Positions 33,789 through 42,473 of a stretch of 52,403 nt of DNA are shown in pieces. Location of the stretch: the NCBI RefSeq assembly GCF_004570575.1, contig NZ_SPPD01000016.1, positions 1 to 52,403 on the forward strand, in the 5' to 3' direction. The notes below the pieces were generated by a model. The model saw only the letters and a program-made list of their open reading frames with translations, made no database searches and had not been told where the DNA came from. Each line of letters opens with the position of its first letter. Position 1 is the stretch's first letter. The position numbers and the translations under genes are program-made. The stretch comes from Streptococcus cuniculi (GTDB lineage: Bacteria > Bacillota > Bacilli > Lactobacillales > Streptococcaceae).

Positions 33789-34200
33789 ACAAGATACGAG
33801 GGCGTGAAAAAAGCGACTGAAAAATAGGAGCTTTCCTTGTGTTCAATGAACACAAGGAAAGCTATCCCTAAAGGGATTCTCAGCTGTAATCGGCTAAAGC
33901 CGAAACAGTTGCCTATCTTTTTCGTACAGAGTTTAGGGCGTGTTCGATTAAGTAAGATACGAGAGCGTGAAAAGCACAAAGTGCACTCAAGAGTATCCGT
34001 ATCTGTAAAACGAGCAAGCTCGTAACAGCTACAGAAATATAGGAAATCTGACGAGTGAAAAGCTCCAGTGGAGGTTTTCAGCCCAATCTCTAAAGGTAGC
34101 CACAGCTGTAACTCGCTAAAGCGAGAACAGCTACCTATCTTTTTCACACAGTGCTTAGCTCGAATTCAATTGCATAAGATACAAGGGCCTATAAAGCACA
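33789..34200 (+). repeat. Hairpin-rich tandem repeat array 2
   Basis: Plus-strand units begin AAGATACGAGGGCGTG (near 33791), TAAGATACGAGAGCGTG (near 33955) and TAAGATACAAGGGCC (near 34170). It holds the same hairpins as array 1 in the opposite orientation, including the conserved ones at 33881-33911 and 34095-34135, and a perfect CCTTGTGTTC/GAACACAAGG stem near 33836. Arrays 1 and 2 are therefore inverted repeats around 25.6-33.8 kb. The sequence 34200-34336 shows no further feature besides the rqcH ribosome site. Confidence 0.8.
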
Positions 34201-34336
34201 AAGTGTCCTCTGCTTGAAGAAACGCTCCACTGGATAGTTTCCAACTCTGACAGGCTTTACAGTTGATAGCGAACAAGTACAGGTACTAAGAACCTAAACG
34301 ACGGATATACAGAAACTAGAAATACGAGGAATCGAC

Positions 34337-35986
34337 ATGTCTTTTGACGGATTTTTTTTACACCATATCACAACTGAATTACGAGAGGCGCTTGAGGGGG
34401 GAAGGATTCAAAAGATCAATCAACCTTTTGAACGGGAGCTGGTCCTTCATATCCGTAGCAATCGGACGAGCCACAAACTGCTACTCTCTGCCCATCCAGT
34501 CTTTGGACGTGTCCAGCTGACCCAGACTGAATTTACCAATCCCAAGGTCCCCAACACCTTTACCATGATTGTTCGGAAATATTTGCAGGGCGCTATTATC
34601 GAATCAATCCGCCAATGGGAGAATGATCGTATCTTAGAATTGATTGTATCAAACAAGGACGAGATTGGCGACCATATCAAGGTCAGTCTCATCATCGAAA
34701 TCATGGGTAAGCACAGCAATATTCTCCTCATTGATAGGACAGAGGAACGGATTATTGAGGCGATTAAGCATGTTGGTTTTTCACAAAATTCCTATCGGAC
34801 GATTCTACCGGGCGCAAGCTATATCCGTCCCCCTGAAAACAATCAGTTCAATCCCTTTACGATTGGGAATGAAAAGTTATTTGAACTACTCAGTACGAAG
34901 GAACTTACCCCCAAAGGACTACAAACGCTTTTTCAGGGCTTGGGGCGCGATACCGCAACGGAATTGGCAGAGCGTTTGACAACAGACAAACTCAAGACCT
35001 TCCGCAACTTTTTTGGACAAACTTGTAAGCCAACAATAACGCAAAAATCTTATTCTGCCGTGCCGTTTGCTGACAGTCAGGAAACATCTTCTAGCCTTTC
35101 TCAGCTCCTTGACTACTACTATCAGGACAAGGCAGAAAGAGATCGGGTGGCCCAACAAGCGCAGGAATTGATCAAACGGGTGGCGAGTGAATTAGAGAAA
35201 AATCACAAGAAACTTCTCAAGCAGGAACAGGAACTCCTTGACACCGAAGGTGCTGAACTCTTACGTCAAAAAGGGGAATTACTGACGACCTACCTCCACC
35301 AAGTGCCCAACGACCAATCAAGTGTCACCTTAGATAATTACTATACCGGTGAGCCCTTGACCATTGAGCTAGATGTCACCCTTACCCCTAGCCAAAATGC
35401 CCAGCGCTATTTCAAGAAATACCAGAAATTAAAAGAAGCAGTTAAACACCTTAATACCTTAATCGAAGAGACCAAGTCAACGATTACCTACCTTGAAAGT
35501 GTTGACACCATGCTGGGACAGGCCAGCCTTGCTGAAATTGAGGAAATCAGAGAAGAATTGATTGAGACGGGCTATCTCAAGCGCCGTCATCGTGAAAAAA
35601 GGGCAAAACGCCAGAAACCGGAGCGCTATTTAGCGTCAGACGGAAAAACCGTTATTCTTGTCGGAAAAAATAATCTCCAAAATGATGAATTGAGCTTCAA
35701 AATAGCCAAAAAAGGGGAACTCTGGTTCCATGCCAAAGATATTCCAGGAAGTCATGTCATCATCATGAACAATCTTGAACCGAGCGATGAAGTCAAGACT
35801 GATGCCGCAGAATTAGCGGCCTACTTCTCCAAAGCTCGCTACTCCAACCTCATTCAAGTCGACATGATTGAGGCCAAAAAATTACACAAACCGACTGGTG
35901 GAAAACCTGGCTTTGTCACCTACCGCGGGCAAAAGACGCTCCGCGTGACACCAGATGAAACGAAGATTAAGTCAATGAAACAATAA
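34337..35986 (+). CDS. rqcH: RqcH/Rqc2 (NFACT family; fibronectin-binding protein FbpA/PavA)
   Basis: A 549-residue NFACT protein. The N-domain begins MSFDGFFLHHITTELREAL, with Asn96-Asp97-Arg98 (NDR) at the position needed for Ala-tail synthesis in B. subtilis RqcH. A long coiled-coil middle (about 270-440) follows, then the NFACT-R domain YLASDGKTVILVGKNNLQND and GELWFHAKDIPGSHVII. RqcH adds C-terminal Ala tails to nascent chains on stalled 50S subunits; streptococcal orthologues (PavA) were first described as fibronectin-binding virulence factors. GAGGAATCGAC precedes the ATG. Confidence 0.95.
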   Translation: MSFDGFFLHHITTELREALEGGRIQKINQPFERELVLHIRSNRTSHKLLLSAHPVFGRVQLTQTEFTNPKVPNTFTMIVRKYLQGAIIESIRQWENDRILELIVSNKDEIGDHIKVSLIIEIMGKHSNILLIDRTEERIIEAIKHVGFSQNSYRTILPGASYIRPPENNQFNPFTIGNEKLFELLSTKELTPKGLQTLFQGLGRDTATELAERLTTDKLKTFRNFFGQTCKPTITQKSYSAVPFADSQETSSSLSQLLDYYYQDKAERDRVAQQAQELIKRVASELEKNHKKLLKQEQELLDTEGAELLRQKGELLTTYLHQVPNDQSSVTLDNYYTGEPLTIELDVTLTPSQNAQRYFKKYQKLKEAVKHLNTLIEETKSTITYLESVDTMLGQASLAEIEEIREELIETGYLKRRHREKRAKRQKPERYLASDGKTVILVGKNNLQNDELSFKIAKKGELWFHAKDIPGSHVIIMNNLEPSDEVKTDAAELAAYFSKARYSNLIQVDMIEAKKLHKPTGGKPGFVTYRGQKTLRVTPDETKIKSMKQ

Positions 35987-35997
35987 AGGATCGAAAC

Positions 35998-36468
35998 ATG
36001 AGCGAAACAATCAAAAATTATGTCAATGTTTGTATCAAAAAAGGCCAGCAAGTCCTGCTCTTAGACCGCCAACATGATGATTTCAATGGCTGGATTCAGC
36101 CCGGTGGCAAGGTCGAATTTCCAGAGAGTTTCTTTGAAGCAGCTGTGCGCGAGGTTAAGGAAGAGACGGGTCTGACCGTCCTCAATCTCCAACTAAAGGG
36201 AATCTCAGGCTTTACCAATCCAATCGGAAACGAACGCTATGTCTACTACGACTTTCTCTGCGAGGAGTTTGAAGGCGAGGTTCTAAGCAGCTCACCTGAA
36301 GGGACACCAAAATGGTGGCGGATTGACCAGCTCGACCAGCTTGACATGCAAGACGATATCCGCGACCGACTGCCCCTCTACTGGCGTAAGGGTTCCTTTG
36401 AGCGGATTCACTACTGGGATGAAGAAAACCATTGCGTTTCACATACAGAGGAAAAACGCTATTATTGA
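35998..36468 (+). CDS. Nudix hydrolase, MutT-like (8-oxo-dGTP diphosphatase type)
   Basis: A 156-residue Nudix protein. The Nudix box runs GGKVEFPESFFEAAV then REVKEETGL (about residues 37-59), with all catalytic Glu residues present. It resembles MutT-like 8-oxo-dGTP diphosphatases of streptococci, but substrate specificity cannot be read from the motif. It follows rqcH by 11 nt with AAGGATCG as ribosome site, so the two are likely co-transcribed. It ends just before a bidirectional terminator. Confidence 0.88.
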   Translation: MSETIKNYVNVCIKKGQQVLLLDRQHDDFNGWIQPGGKVEFPESFFEAAVREVKEETGLTVLNLQLKGISGFTNPIGNERYVYYDFLCEEFEGEVLSSSPEGTPKWWRIDQLDQLDMQDDIRDRLPLYWRKGSFERIHYWDEENHCVSHTEEKRYY

Positions 36469-36473
36469 CACTC

Positions 36474-36499
36474 AAAAAAGAGGTTGCGACCTCTTTTTT
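36474..36499. terminator. Bidirectional terminator between Nudix and budA
   Basis: AAAAAAGAGGT and ACCTCTTTTTT around a short GCG loop, a perfect symmetric stem serving both convergent genes. Confidence 0.9.
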
Positions 36500-36506
36500 G
36501 TTTTCT

Positions 36507-37223
36507 TCACTCTGCTTTGTCAATATCTTCTCGTACCTCTTTGGCATTGAATTTGGCAAAGAGGAACTGGCGGTCCTGAACGGGGAAGCGTTGATCCAGC
36601 TGGTCAACTGCTCCCACTTCAACAAAGCCTTGACTGATGACATAGTCCATGACATGCCCGCCAAATCTATGGTCATCAGAGATAAAGTGCAGATGATAGC
36701 CCGCGACACTGACCCCATGGAAAATCTCAGGAGTCCAGATTCCCACAATAGTGCCCGAGATATCTTCTGCGGTGTATTCTGGCTGGTGCGTGGCGACTTC
36801 CGCAAACTTCATATCTGACGTGGATTTCGGAATCATTCGCACATGCATTTTGGAAAAATGCCCACGAATTTTAATCGAACGAAAAAGGTTTTCCCCGTCG
36901 TAGTAAGACTCAATTCGCTCCTGCAATTCCTTATCGGTCATCTCAAAACGTTGCTTGAAAATGACCTCTGCTTGATGAAAAATAACTGCTGCATAAGGTA
37001 CCTTGACATCATGCGCTACTTCTACCACCTCGGGCCTATCCCCTGACCCCTTGGCCTGATAGGCTTTACCGTCCAGTACAATCAGTTCTCCGTCAATTGA
37101 ATCAAGCGTTCCTAAGCCCAAATCACCGTGTTCTAACAATTCTCCGACTGTCAGAGAGCCACCATACAGACCAGCCATCAAGGCACCGAGTGTGTTATAC
37201 TGAAATAATTTATTTGCTTCCAT
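36507..37223 (-). CDS. budA: Alpha-acetolactate decarboxylase
   Basis: A 238-residue acetolactate decarboxylase that converts alpha-acetolactate to acetoin, diverting pyruvate to a neutral product and limiting acetolactate build-up. The Zn-binding block VAGYHLHFISDDHRFGGHV supplies the His ligands, and the N-terminal LGALMAGLYGGSLTVGELLE is family-typical. It lies 3 nt after the TPR gene with GGATAAGGA as ribosome site, at the end of the AI-2E permease operon. No acetolactate synthase gene is in the window. Confidence 0.95.
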   Translation of the reverse strand: MEANKLFQYNTLGALMAGLYGGSLTVGELLEHGDLGLGTLDSIDGELIVLDGKAYQAKGSGDRPEVVEVAHDVKVPYAAVIFHQAEVIFKQRFEMTDKELQERIESYYDGENLFRSIKIRGHFSKMHVRMIPKSTSDMKFAEVATHQPEYTAEDISGTIVGIWTPEIFHGVSVAGYHLHFISDDHRFGGHVMDYVISQGFVEVGAVDQLDQRFPVQDRQFLFAKFNAKEVREDIDKAE

Positions 37224-37226
37224 TCC

Positions 37227-38456
37227 TTATCCTTGATTATAAAATTCTTGCATGAGAAGATCATCTGGCACCAATTGCAGGTAACGACTGGCCAAATCTT
37301 TAGCCTCTTGCACTCGACCTAGCTTTCGCAATAACTCGGTATAATCTGCCAAAAATTCAGGATTTTCCGCCAAATCTTGCTGCAAATGCTCAAAGAGAGT
37401 AAGTGCCTCTTCATCTCGTTCCAAGGCCTGATAGGCTTTGGCGATATTCCAAACAGCTAGGACATGGTCCAACTCTTCCGAATAGAGAGCAATAGCTTCC
37501 TCATACCTTTCCTGATCTAAGTAAAGATTGGTCAAGCGTAGAATGACTTCATTTTCATCGTCCACATCAGGCTTAGCCTGTAAGAGATAGGCTTCTGCCG
37601 CCTCCACATCATGGTCCTCGTAGGCATACTGAGAAGCCAGCAATAACAGGGCTGGATCGTATTCATTTTTGGTAAGTCCTTTTGCTACCATCTCCCGTGC
37701 CTCCGTCAACTTATGCTCTCCATGTAACGCCTGGGCATAGACATATTCATAGCCTTCAAATTCTGGATTCATGGTGTCTAATTGCTTGAAATAAAGAGCT
37801 GATTTCTGATAGTCTTCTCGGTCTAGCAAGAGGGTCGCAAGCTCAAAGACCGTCTGATCATCGTAGGCCAGCTCAACTGATTTTTCCAAAAATTCAATTG
37901 CCACTTCAAACTTTCCAAGGCTGGCATAGGCAAGACCAATCCGCTGATAGGTCGACACCCCTGTCCATTCATGGATTGCCCGATTGTCCAACTGGGCATA
38001 ATACTGAATGGCTTCCTTGTACTCCTGCAACTCCATATCTAGCTCGGCTAGACCAAACAAAATCACTGGATCATCCGATAAGCGACTAGCTTCCAAGAGT
38101 TTTTCTCTGGCAACATCGGCCAAACCCTCTGACTGATACAAGTCTGCCTTGACCACCAAGGCTTCCAGATAGGCTGGATTGTCTGGCTGAATCGTTTCCA
38201 AATAACCAAATGCTTCTTCTGTCAAACCGTCTTCATTGGCAATTTGGGCAAGCTGAATCGCAAGCTCAGGGTAGCTGTCCTGCAAACGCAGGTAAATTTC
38301 CTTTGCCTGCGGCAGAAAACCAATGCTTTCTAGATAAGCTGCCAGGTCTAGCAAGAGCTCATCGGAATCAGTCTCCAAGGCACGCTGAAAATATTTCATC
38401 GCCTTTGGTAAGTCTTGTTGTTCTAAGCAGACCAGCATTTTTTCACTATTGTTCAT
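37227..38456 (-). CDS. Tetratricopeptide repeat protein
   Basis: A 409-residue protein made almost wholly of TPR-like helix pairs (for example DLPKAMKYFQRALETDSDEL, then VAIEFLEKSVELAYDDQTVF and RYEEAIALYSEELDHVLAVW). No signal peptide or membrane segment is seen, so it is probably a cytoplasmic scaffold. The length and acidic character match the YpiA-type proteins of Firmicutes. MNNSEKM at 38456 is the start; a 21-codon upstream extension lies inside the AI-2E gene. It overlaps that gene by 11 nt. Confidence 0.9.
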   Translation of the reverse strand: MNNSEKMLVCLEQQDLPKAMKYFQRALETDSDELLLDLAAYLESIGFLPQAKEIYLRLQDSYPELAIQLAQIANEDGLTEEAFGYLETIQPDNPAYLEALVVKADLYQSEGLADVAREKLLEASRLSDDPVILFGLAELDMELQEYKEAIQYYAQLDNRAIHEWTGVSTYQRIGLAYASLGKFEVAIEFLEKSVELAYDDQTVFELATLLLDREDYQKSALYFKQLDTMNPEFEGYEYVYAQALHGEHKLTEAREMVAKGLTKNEYDPALLLLASQYAYEDHDVEAAEAYLLQAKPDVDDENEVILRLTNLYLDQERYEEAIALYSEELDHVLAVWNIAKAYQALERDEEALTLFEHLQQDLAENPEFLADYTELLRKLGRVQEAKDLASRYLQLVPDDLLMQEFYNQG

Positions 38457-39618
38457 CCAACCCCTCAATTCCTTCCGCTTCTGGCTCATACAAGCCACTG
38501 TAATCCTTGTACCATTCAAAGATAGCCTTTAAGACTACCTTGATAGAGGCATAAATCGGAATTCCAAGGAGCACTCCCACCACGCCAAACATCTGACCAG
38601 CTGTCAAGAGGACAAAGAGAATGGTAATCGGATGGATATTCAAGGAGCTTCCGATAATCAACGGCGTCACAAACCGTCCCTCAATCGTCTGCTCCACCGC
38701 AAAGACAATGACGACCTTAATCAGCATAAATGGCCCTGCAATAGCCCCCAAGATAAGGGCTGGAATCATGGCAAGGAAGGACCCAAGATAGGGAATCAGG
38801 TTCAAGAAACCAGCCACAATCCCTAAAGTAATCGGGTAGCTAAGACCAATCACAGAAAACATAATCGAAAACATCAAGGCCACAATGGCTGCAACCGTCA
38901 CCTGACCGCGAACGTAGTTGGACAACTGGCTATTGACATCGGTCAAGACATCACCGATAGATGCGCGCCATTGGGTTGGGAGATATTTGGTGATGTGTGC
39001 TTTCAGGTATTGCCCGTCACGCAGAAGATAAAAGAGGATAAAGGGCATAATCAAGACCGCTACCACCACCTGCGAGGTCGCACTAATCAAGTTTTTAGCC
39101 CAATCAACTGCGCTTGACGACAATTTTTGCGCAAAGGAAATAATGTAGCTATTAACATTGTTTAACACTTCCAAGGCTGTTGGTCTGAACTGCTCAAAGC
39201 GATCGTCCTGTAAGAGAGACGTCACCTGTAGTTCAATTTCTTGAATATAGGTCGGGAGATTACGAGCAAAGCTGACGACCTGCTTTTGAATACTTGGAAT
39301 GGCAACCGCTAAGCCCCATACCAAAAGAAAGGCGATCACCACAAAAAGAATACCAATCGCAACGGTTCGTGACACCTTGTATTTTTCCAGCAAATCAACC
39401 ATGGGATTGAGCAAATAGTAGAGCAAGCCCGTCAAGAGCATCGGCAAAAGAATAATCTCAAGGAAACTAACAATTGGGCTGAAAATAAAACTAATCTTGG
39501 TCAAGACCAGTATGGTCAGCAAGACCAAGAGCGTCACTAGAAAAAATGTCACTGCCTGATTGTTGACAAACCATTTAAAAAGCCAAGACCTGTAAAACTT
39601 TGGTTGCTTATCGTCCAT
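38446..39618 (-). CDS. AI-2E family transporter (membrane permease)
   Basis: A 390-residue polytopic protein of the AI-2E/YdiK/PerM family with about eight membrane segments. Two N-terminal segments, a central amphipathic region (VVSFARNLPTYIQEIELQV) and a C-terminal cluster with LNLIPYLGSFLAMIPALILG and GVVGVLLGIPIYASIKVVLK are visible. Family members export various solutes, some being Na/H antiporters; transport of AI-2 is not implied. First gene of a three-gene operon; the leader contains the palindrome 39644-39711, and the -10 is at 39725-39730. Confidence 0.92.
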   Translation of the reverse strand: MDDKQPKFYRSWLFKWFVNNQAVTFFLVTLLVLLTILVLTKISFIFSPIVSFLEIILLPMLLTGLLYYLLNPMVDLLEKYKVSRTVAIGILFVVIAFLLVWGLAVAIPSIQKQVVSFARNLPTYIQEIELQVTSLLQDDRFEQFRPTALEVLNNVNSYIISFAQKLSSSAVDWAKNLISATSQVVVAVLIMPFILFYLLRDGQYLKAHITKYLPTQWRASIGDVLTDVNSQLSNYVRGQVTVAAIVALMFSIMFSVIGLSYPITLGIVAGFLNLIPYLGSFLAMIPALILGAIAGPFMLIKVVIVFAVEQTIEGRFVTPLIIGSSLNIHPITILFVLLTAGQMFGVVGVLLGIPIYASIKVVLKAIFEWYKDYSGLYEPEAEGIEGLDEQ

Positions 39619-39643
39619 ATCAAACCTCTTTCTTGTATCATCG

Positions 39644-39711
39644 TTTCATTTTGATGTAGTACTCGGAGTTAGACAAGACGCGTTACAAGGTACTAGATTA
39701 AAACGAAATGA
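39644..39711 (-). repeat. Palindrome in the AI-2E gene leader
   Basis: TTTCATTTTGATGTAGTAC pairs imperfectly with GTACTAGATTAAAACGAAA, forming a long hairpin in the 5' untranslated region. Related in layout and loop to 28379-28442. Confidence 0.5.
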
Positions 39712-39724
39712 CTCTATTTTTTCT

Positions 39725-39730
39725 ATTATA
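39725..39730 (-). promoter_or_regulatory. Extended -10 promoter of the AI-2E permease operon
   Basis: Minus strand TGGTATAAT, giving a leader of about 100 nt. The -35 match is poor. Confidence 0.6.
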
Positions 39731-39765
39731 CCATGTATCCCTCATTTTCGGGTGATAGAAATCAT

Positions 39766-39939
39766 CAGGACAAACGCATGAAAGATTTTTAGAGAGAAAA
39801 TAAAGTTTTCTGTATTTCATAGTTCAGATTTTTCATAAAGCATTGAGAGGGTTTAGTGTTTTTACTATAGAAGAACCTTACACTAAACTGTTTCTATTCA
39901 GGGTATCATTCGAAACGGTTGTTTCGTGCGTTTGTCCTG
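39766..39939. mobile_element. MITE related to the ISAs1 element, copy 2
   Basis: 174 bp with 18-bp terminal inverted repeats CAGGACAAACGCATGAAA and, on the other strand, CAGGACAAACGCACGAAA (one mismatch). Flanking target copies AGAAATCAT (39757-39765) and AGAAATCAC (39940-39948) match at 8 of 9 positions. There is no coding capacity. It lies between the divergent promoters of the AI-2E permease and the lactonase. Confidence 0.88.
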
Positions 39940-39979
39940 AGAAATCACTGGTTCAAAGGACTTTCTCCACAAAATATGG

Positions 39980-39985
39980 TATAAT
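39980..39985 (+). promoter_or_regulatory. Extended -10 promoter of the lactonase gene
   Basis: TATGGTATAAT on the plus strand, about 31 nt before the ATG; weak -35. Confidence 0.65.
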
Positions 39986-40016
39986 TCTTTAAATACTAAA
40001 ATGTGAGGACTTGATG

Positions 40017-41021
40017 ATGACACTTTATTTTGGAACCTATACTCGGAGAGATTCAAAAGGTATCTACACAGCTGACTTTGATCCAACAACAGGTGAGTTA
40101 TCCAACCGTCGTTTGGTAGCAACTGAGCCAAATCCGACCTATCTTGCCTTTGCAGACGACCATGCGCTTTATTCTGTAGGAGCTAAGGACAGTCAGGGGG
40201 GACTAGCTGCTTTTTCGCCAACCTTTAACCTCATTAACCATGCCGTCGCAGAAGGTGCGCCGCACTGCTACGTATCTGTCGATGAAGAACGCGGTCTTGT
40301 CTACGGTGCCAACTACCACAAGGGGCAAGTCTTGGTCTACAAACGCTTAGAAAATGGCGGACTAGAACAAACAGATATGCAACAACATGAAGGTTCAGGC
40401 CCCCATGAAAATCAGGCTGGACCACACGTGCATTTCGCTGATTTGACCCCTGACAAATACCTCGTAACCTGCGATTTAGGAACGGACGAGGTTGTGACTT
40501 ACAAGGTATCCGACCAAGGCAAGCTAGCACCACTTGCCCGCTACCATGCAACACCAGGCGCTGGTCCCCGTCATATCGTTTTCCACCCAACCGCTAAAAT
40601 CGCCTACCTTATCTGCGAGTTAAATTCTACCATTGAAGTGCTGATTTATGACGGCCTAGGAGAATTTGAACTCATGCAGACCATCTCAACCTTACCAAGT
40701 GACTACACAGGTTTTAATGGCACTGCAGCCATCCGCCTGTCAAACGATGGAAAATTCCTCTATGGTTCAAACCGCGGTCATGATTCGATTGCTGTTTACA
40801 AGGTGTTAGGAGATGCCAGTCTTGAACTGGTGGAAATCGTTCCAAGCCTTGGCAAGACCCCGCGCGACTTCATCCTTAGCCCTGACAATCGCTTCCTGAT
40901 TGTGGCTCACCAAGACTCAGATAATGTCAGCGTCTTTAGGCGCGATGCAGAAACAGGCAAACTGACCAACCTATCTTCTGACTTTATCGTCCCTGAAGCT
41001 GTCTGCGTCACATTTGCATAA
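40017..41021 (+). CDS. Lactonase family protein (6-phosphogluconolactonase-type beta-propeller)
   Basis: A 334-residue seven-bladed beta-propeller of the YbhE/Pgl lactonase family. It begins MTLYFGTYTRRDSKGIYTAD and contains GPHENQAGPHVHFADLTPD, the conserved His/Glu region, plus GAGPRHIVFHPTAKIAYLI. Members hydrolyse 6-phosphogluconolactone or related lactones. ATG 40017 is chosen, with GAGGA 7 nt upstream; TTG 40011 and ATG 40014 are also in frame. Monocistronic, with its own promoter and a terminator shared with the convergent HAD gene. Confidence 0.9.
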   Translation: MTLYFGTYTRRDSKGIYTADFDPTTGELSNRRLVATEPNPTYLAFADDHALYSVGAKDSQGGLAAFSPTFNLINHAVAEGAPHCYVSVDEERGLVYGANYHKGQVLVYKRLENGGLEQTDMQQHEGSGPHENQAGPHVHFADLTPDKYLVTCDLGTDEVVTYKVSDQGKLAPLARYHATPGAGPRHIVFHPTAKIAYLICELNSTIEVLIYDGLGEFELMQTISTLPSDYTGFNGTAAIRLSNDGKFLYGSNRGHDSIAVYKVLGDASLELVEIVPSLGKTPRDFILSPDNRFLIVAHQDSDNVSVFRRDAETGKLTNLSSDFIVPEAVCVTFA

Positions 41022-41024
41022 GAT

Positions 41025-41061
41025 AAAACGCTTGAAGCCGATCATTGGCTTCAAGCGTTTT
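41025..41061. terminator. Bidirectional terminator between lactonase and HAD genes
   Basis: AAAACGCTTGAAGCC and GGCTTCAAGCGTTTT form a perfect 15-bp stem with T runs both ways. Confidence 0.92.
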
Positions 41062-41691
41062 TTATAATCGTTCCATCAAGTCACTCAGGTGTTGGATAGT
41101 CATATCGCTGACATTCTCTCTTTGCCTACCGTTATGCGGCCCCATTCCTTGTAAGACATGCACCGTCCGCATGCCAAGTTCCTTAGCAGGAAGAATATCA
41201 TTGTCCATGCGGTCACCGACGTAGATACAATTCCTCGCAGGGCTCTCGGCTTGTCTTAGTCCATAATCAAATATCGCTCGGTCAGGCTTTCGATAGCCAA
41301 CTTCCTCTGAACAGACAATGATATCAAAAAAATGCCGAATCCCAAAGGCTTCTAAGCGCTCCGCGAGTCCCCTACCTTGATTAGCAATAATGCCGAGACT
41401 GTAGGACTGACTGAGATACTCTAGCGTTTGAAGGACGTCAGGATAAAGTGTTTCCCCCGCATGATTCCATCGAGGGCGCAACTTATCTGGCAAACCATAC
41501 CAAGCCCAAGCATTTCTGATCGGAGCCTGACCACTTTCTGATAATTCTTTCATTTTTTCAAAAAATGCTGCCGCCGTAACTGTCTGACCATGATTCGTTA
41601 ATACCTTTGCACATTCTGCCGCAAATCGCTGATAGGTCGCTGTTTCATCTACCAGAGTTGAGCCGACATCAAAAAATATCCAGTTTAGCAC
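41062..41691 (-). CDS. HAD family hydrolase
   Basis: A 209-residue haloacid-dehalogenase phosphatase. Motif I reads FFDVGSTLVD, so the second Asp of DxD is replaced by the G-S-T form found in some YjjG/HAD-IA proteins. Motif II is GIIANQG, motif III includes Lys in YRKPDRAIFDY, and motif IV is VGDRMDNDI. A helical C1 cap occupies about residues 15-85. The substrate is unknown. It is 12 nt after the ArsR-rhodanese gene and likely in its operon. Confidence 0.85.
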   Translation of the reverse strand: MLNWIFFDVGSTLVDETATYQRFAAECAKVLTNHGQTVTAAAFFEKMKELSESGQAPIRNAWAWYGLPDKLRPRWNHAGETLYPDVLQTLEYLSQSYSLGIIANQGRGLAERLEAFGIRHFFDIIVCSEEVGYRKPDRAIFDYGLRQAESPARNCIYVGDRMDNDILPAKELGMRTVHVLQGMGPHNGRQRENVSDMTIQHLSDLMERL

Positions 41692-41703
41692 TCTCTTCTC
41701 CCA

Positions 41704-42333
41704 CTATTTTGTTTCCCGTTTCCAATCAAAATGGGTTCCGTTGACACTGTAAGCCTCAAAGCCACTGCGATTTAAAACCGCAGCTGCTTGATTGGCATAG
41801 GTACAAAACAAGCCTCGACAATATAAGATAATCGTCTTATCCTTGTCCAGTTTTTCCAAATTATCCTCTAACACGGCATAGGGGATATTGAGCGCACCTG
41901 CTACATGGTCAATTTCAAACTCGACCTCAGACCGCAAATCGACTAGTTGAGCTTGGCGGGCAAAGACCTTATTTTTAGCTTCTGCCAAGTCAGTGGTCTT
42001 AATCTGATCGTCGGTCGCAATGAATTGTTGCTCAATAAAGCCCAACATCGGTGATTGCTCCTCGCTAATCTGGTGAATATCGTGCAACAAATGCTCAACT
42101 ATTTCAGATGAAACACTGTACCAGACATATTTCCCCTCTTTTTTCAGGGTCACCAGACTAGCTTCTTTCAACACTTGGAGATGCCGAGAGGTATTGGCAA
42201 TGGTCATATCTGTCATTCGAGCCAGCTGCTCTACGGATTTAGGGCCATGAATAAGCCTGTGTAAGATTTCTAACCGTTTTTCACTGGATAGTGCTTTTCC
42301 GATGCGCACGTATTCCTTGAAAATCTGATCCAT
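41704..42333 (-). CDS. ArsR-type regulator fused to a rhodanese domain
   Basis: A protein of about 209 residues. The N-terminal winged helix (about 1-90: KALSSEKRLEILHRLIHGPK, then NTSRHLQVLKEASLV) is followed by a rhodanese domain (about 110-205) with the active loop CRGLFCTYA carrying the catalytic Cys. Fusions of this kind respond to reactive sulfur or act as redox sensors; which one applies is not evident. ATG 42333 is chosen because the domain starts there; GTG 42366 and TTG 42354 are in frame and closer to GAGGAG. Confidence 0.85.
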   Translation of the reverse strand: MDQIFKEYVRIGKALSSEKRLEILHRLIHGPKSVEQLARMTDMTIANTSRHLQVLKEASLVTLKKEGKYVWYSVSSEIVEHLLHDIHQISEEQSPMLGFIEQQFIATDDQIKTTDLAEAKNKVFARQAQLVDLRSEVEFEIDHVAGALNIPYAVLEDNLEKLDKDKTIILYCRGLFCTYANQAAAVLNRSGFEAYSVNGTHFDWKRETK

Positions 42334-42473
42334 GTACTGTCTACTATCTACCAAAGTCCTTGACACTCCTCAATATATTCCAACCACGCATCAATAAAAT
42401 TCTATTCAATTAACTACTAATTTTCAATATCTTAAAACATCCTTCATAAATATTAATTTTAATTTAAGATGAT

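Noticed and set aside
24970..34200. CRISPR array or retron non-coding RNA as an explanation of the hairpin repeats
   Set aside because: Units are about 165-225 bp with no short spacer pattern, and no cas or reverse transcriptase gene lies nearby.
36212..36805. 197-codon minus-strand open frame overlapping the Nudix gene end, the terminator and the 3' part of budA
   Set aside because: It crosses a perfect bidirectional terminator and overlaps two well-supported genes. The composition (many Arg, Ser) is typical of a shadow frame.
42367..42473. Possible leaderless GTG start for the ArsR-rhodanese gene
   Set aside because: The TATATT candidate lacks a TGn extension and spacing is 5 nt rather than 6. 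Not strong enough to add to the leaderless set.
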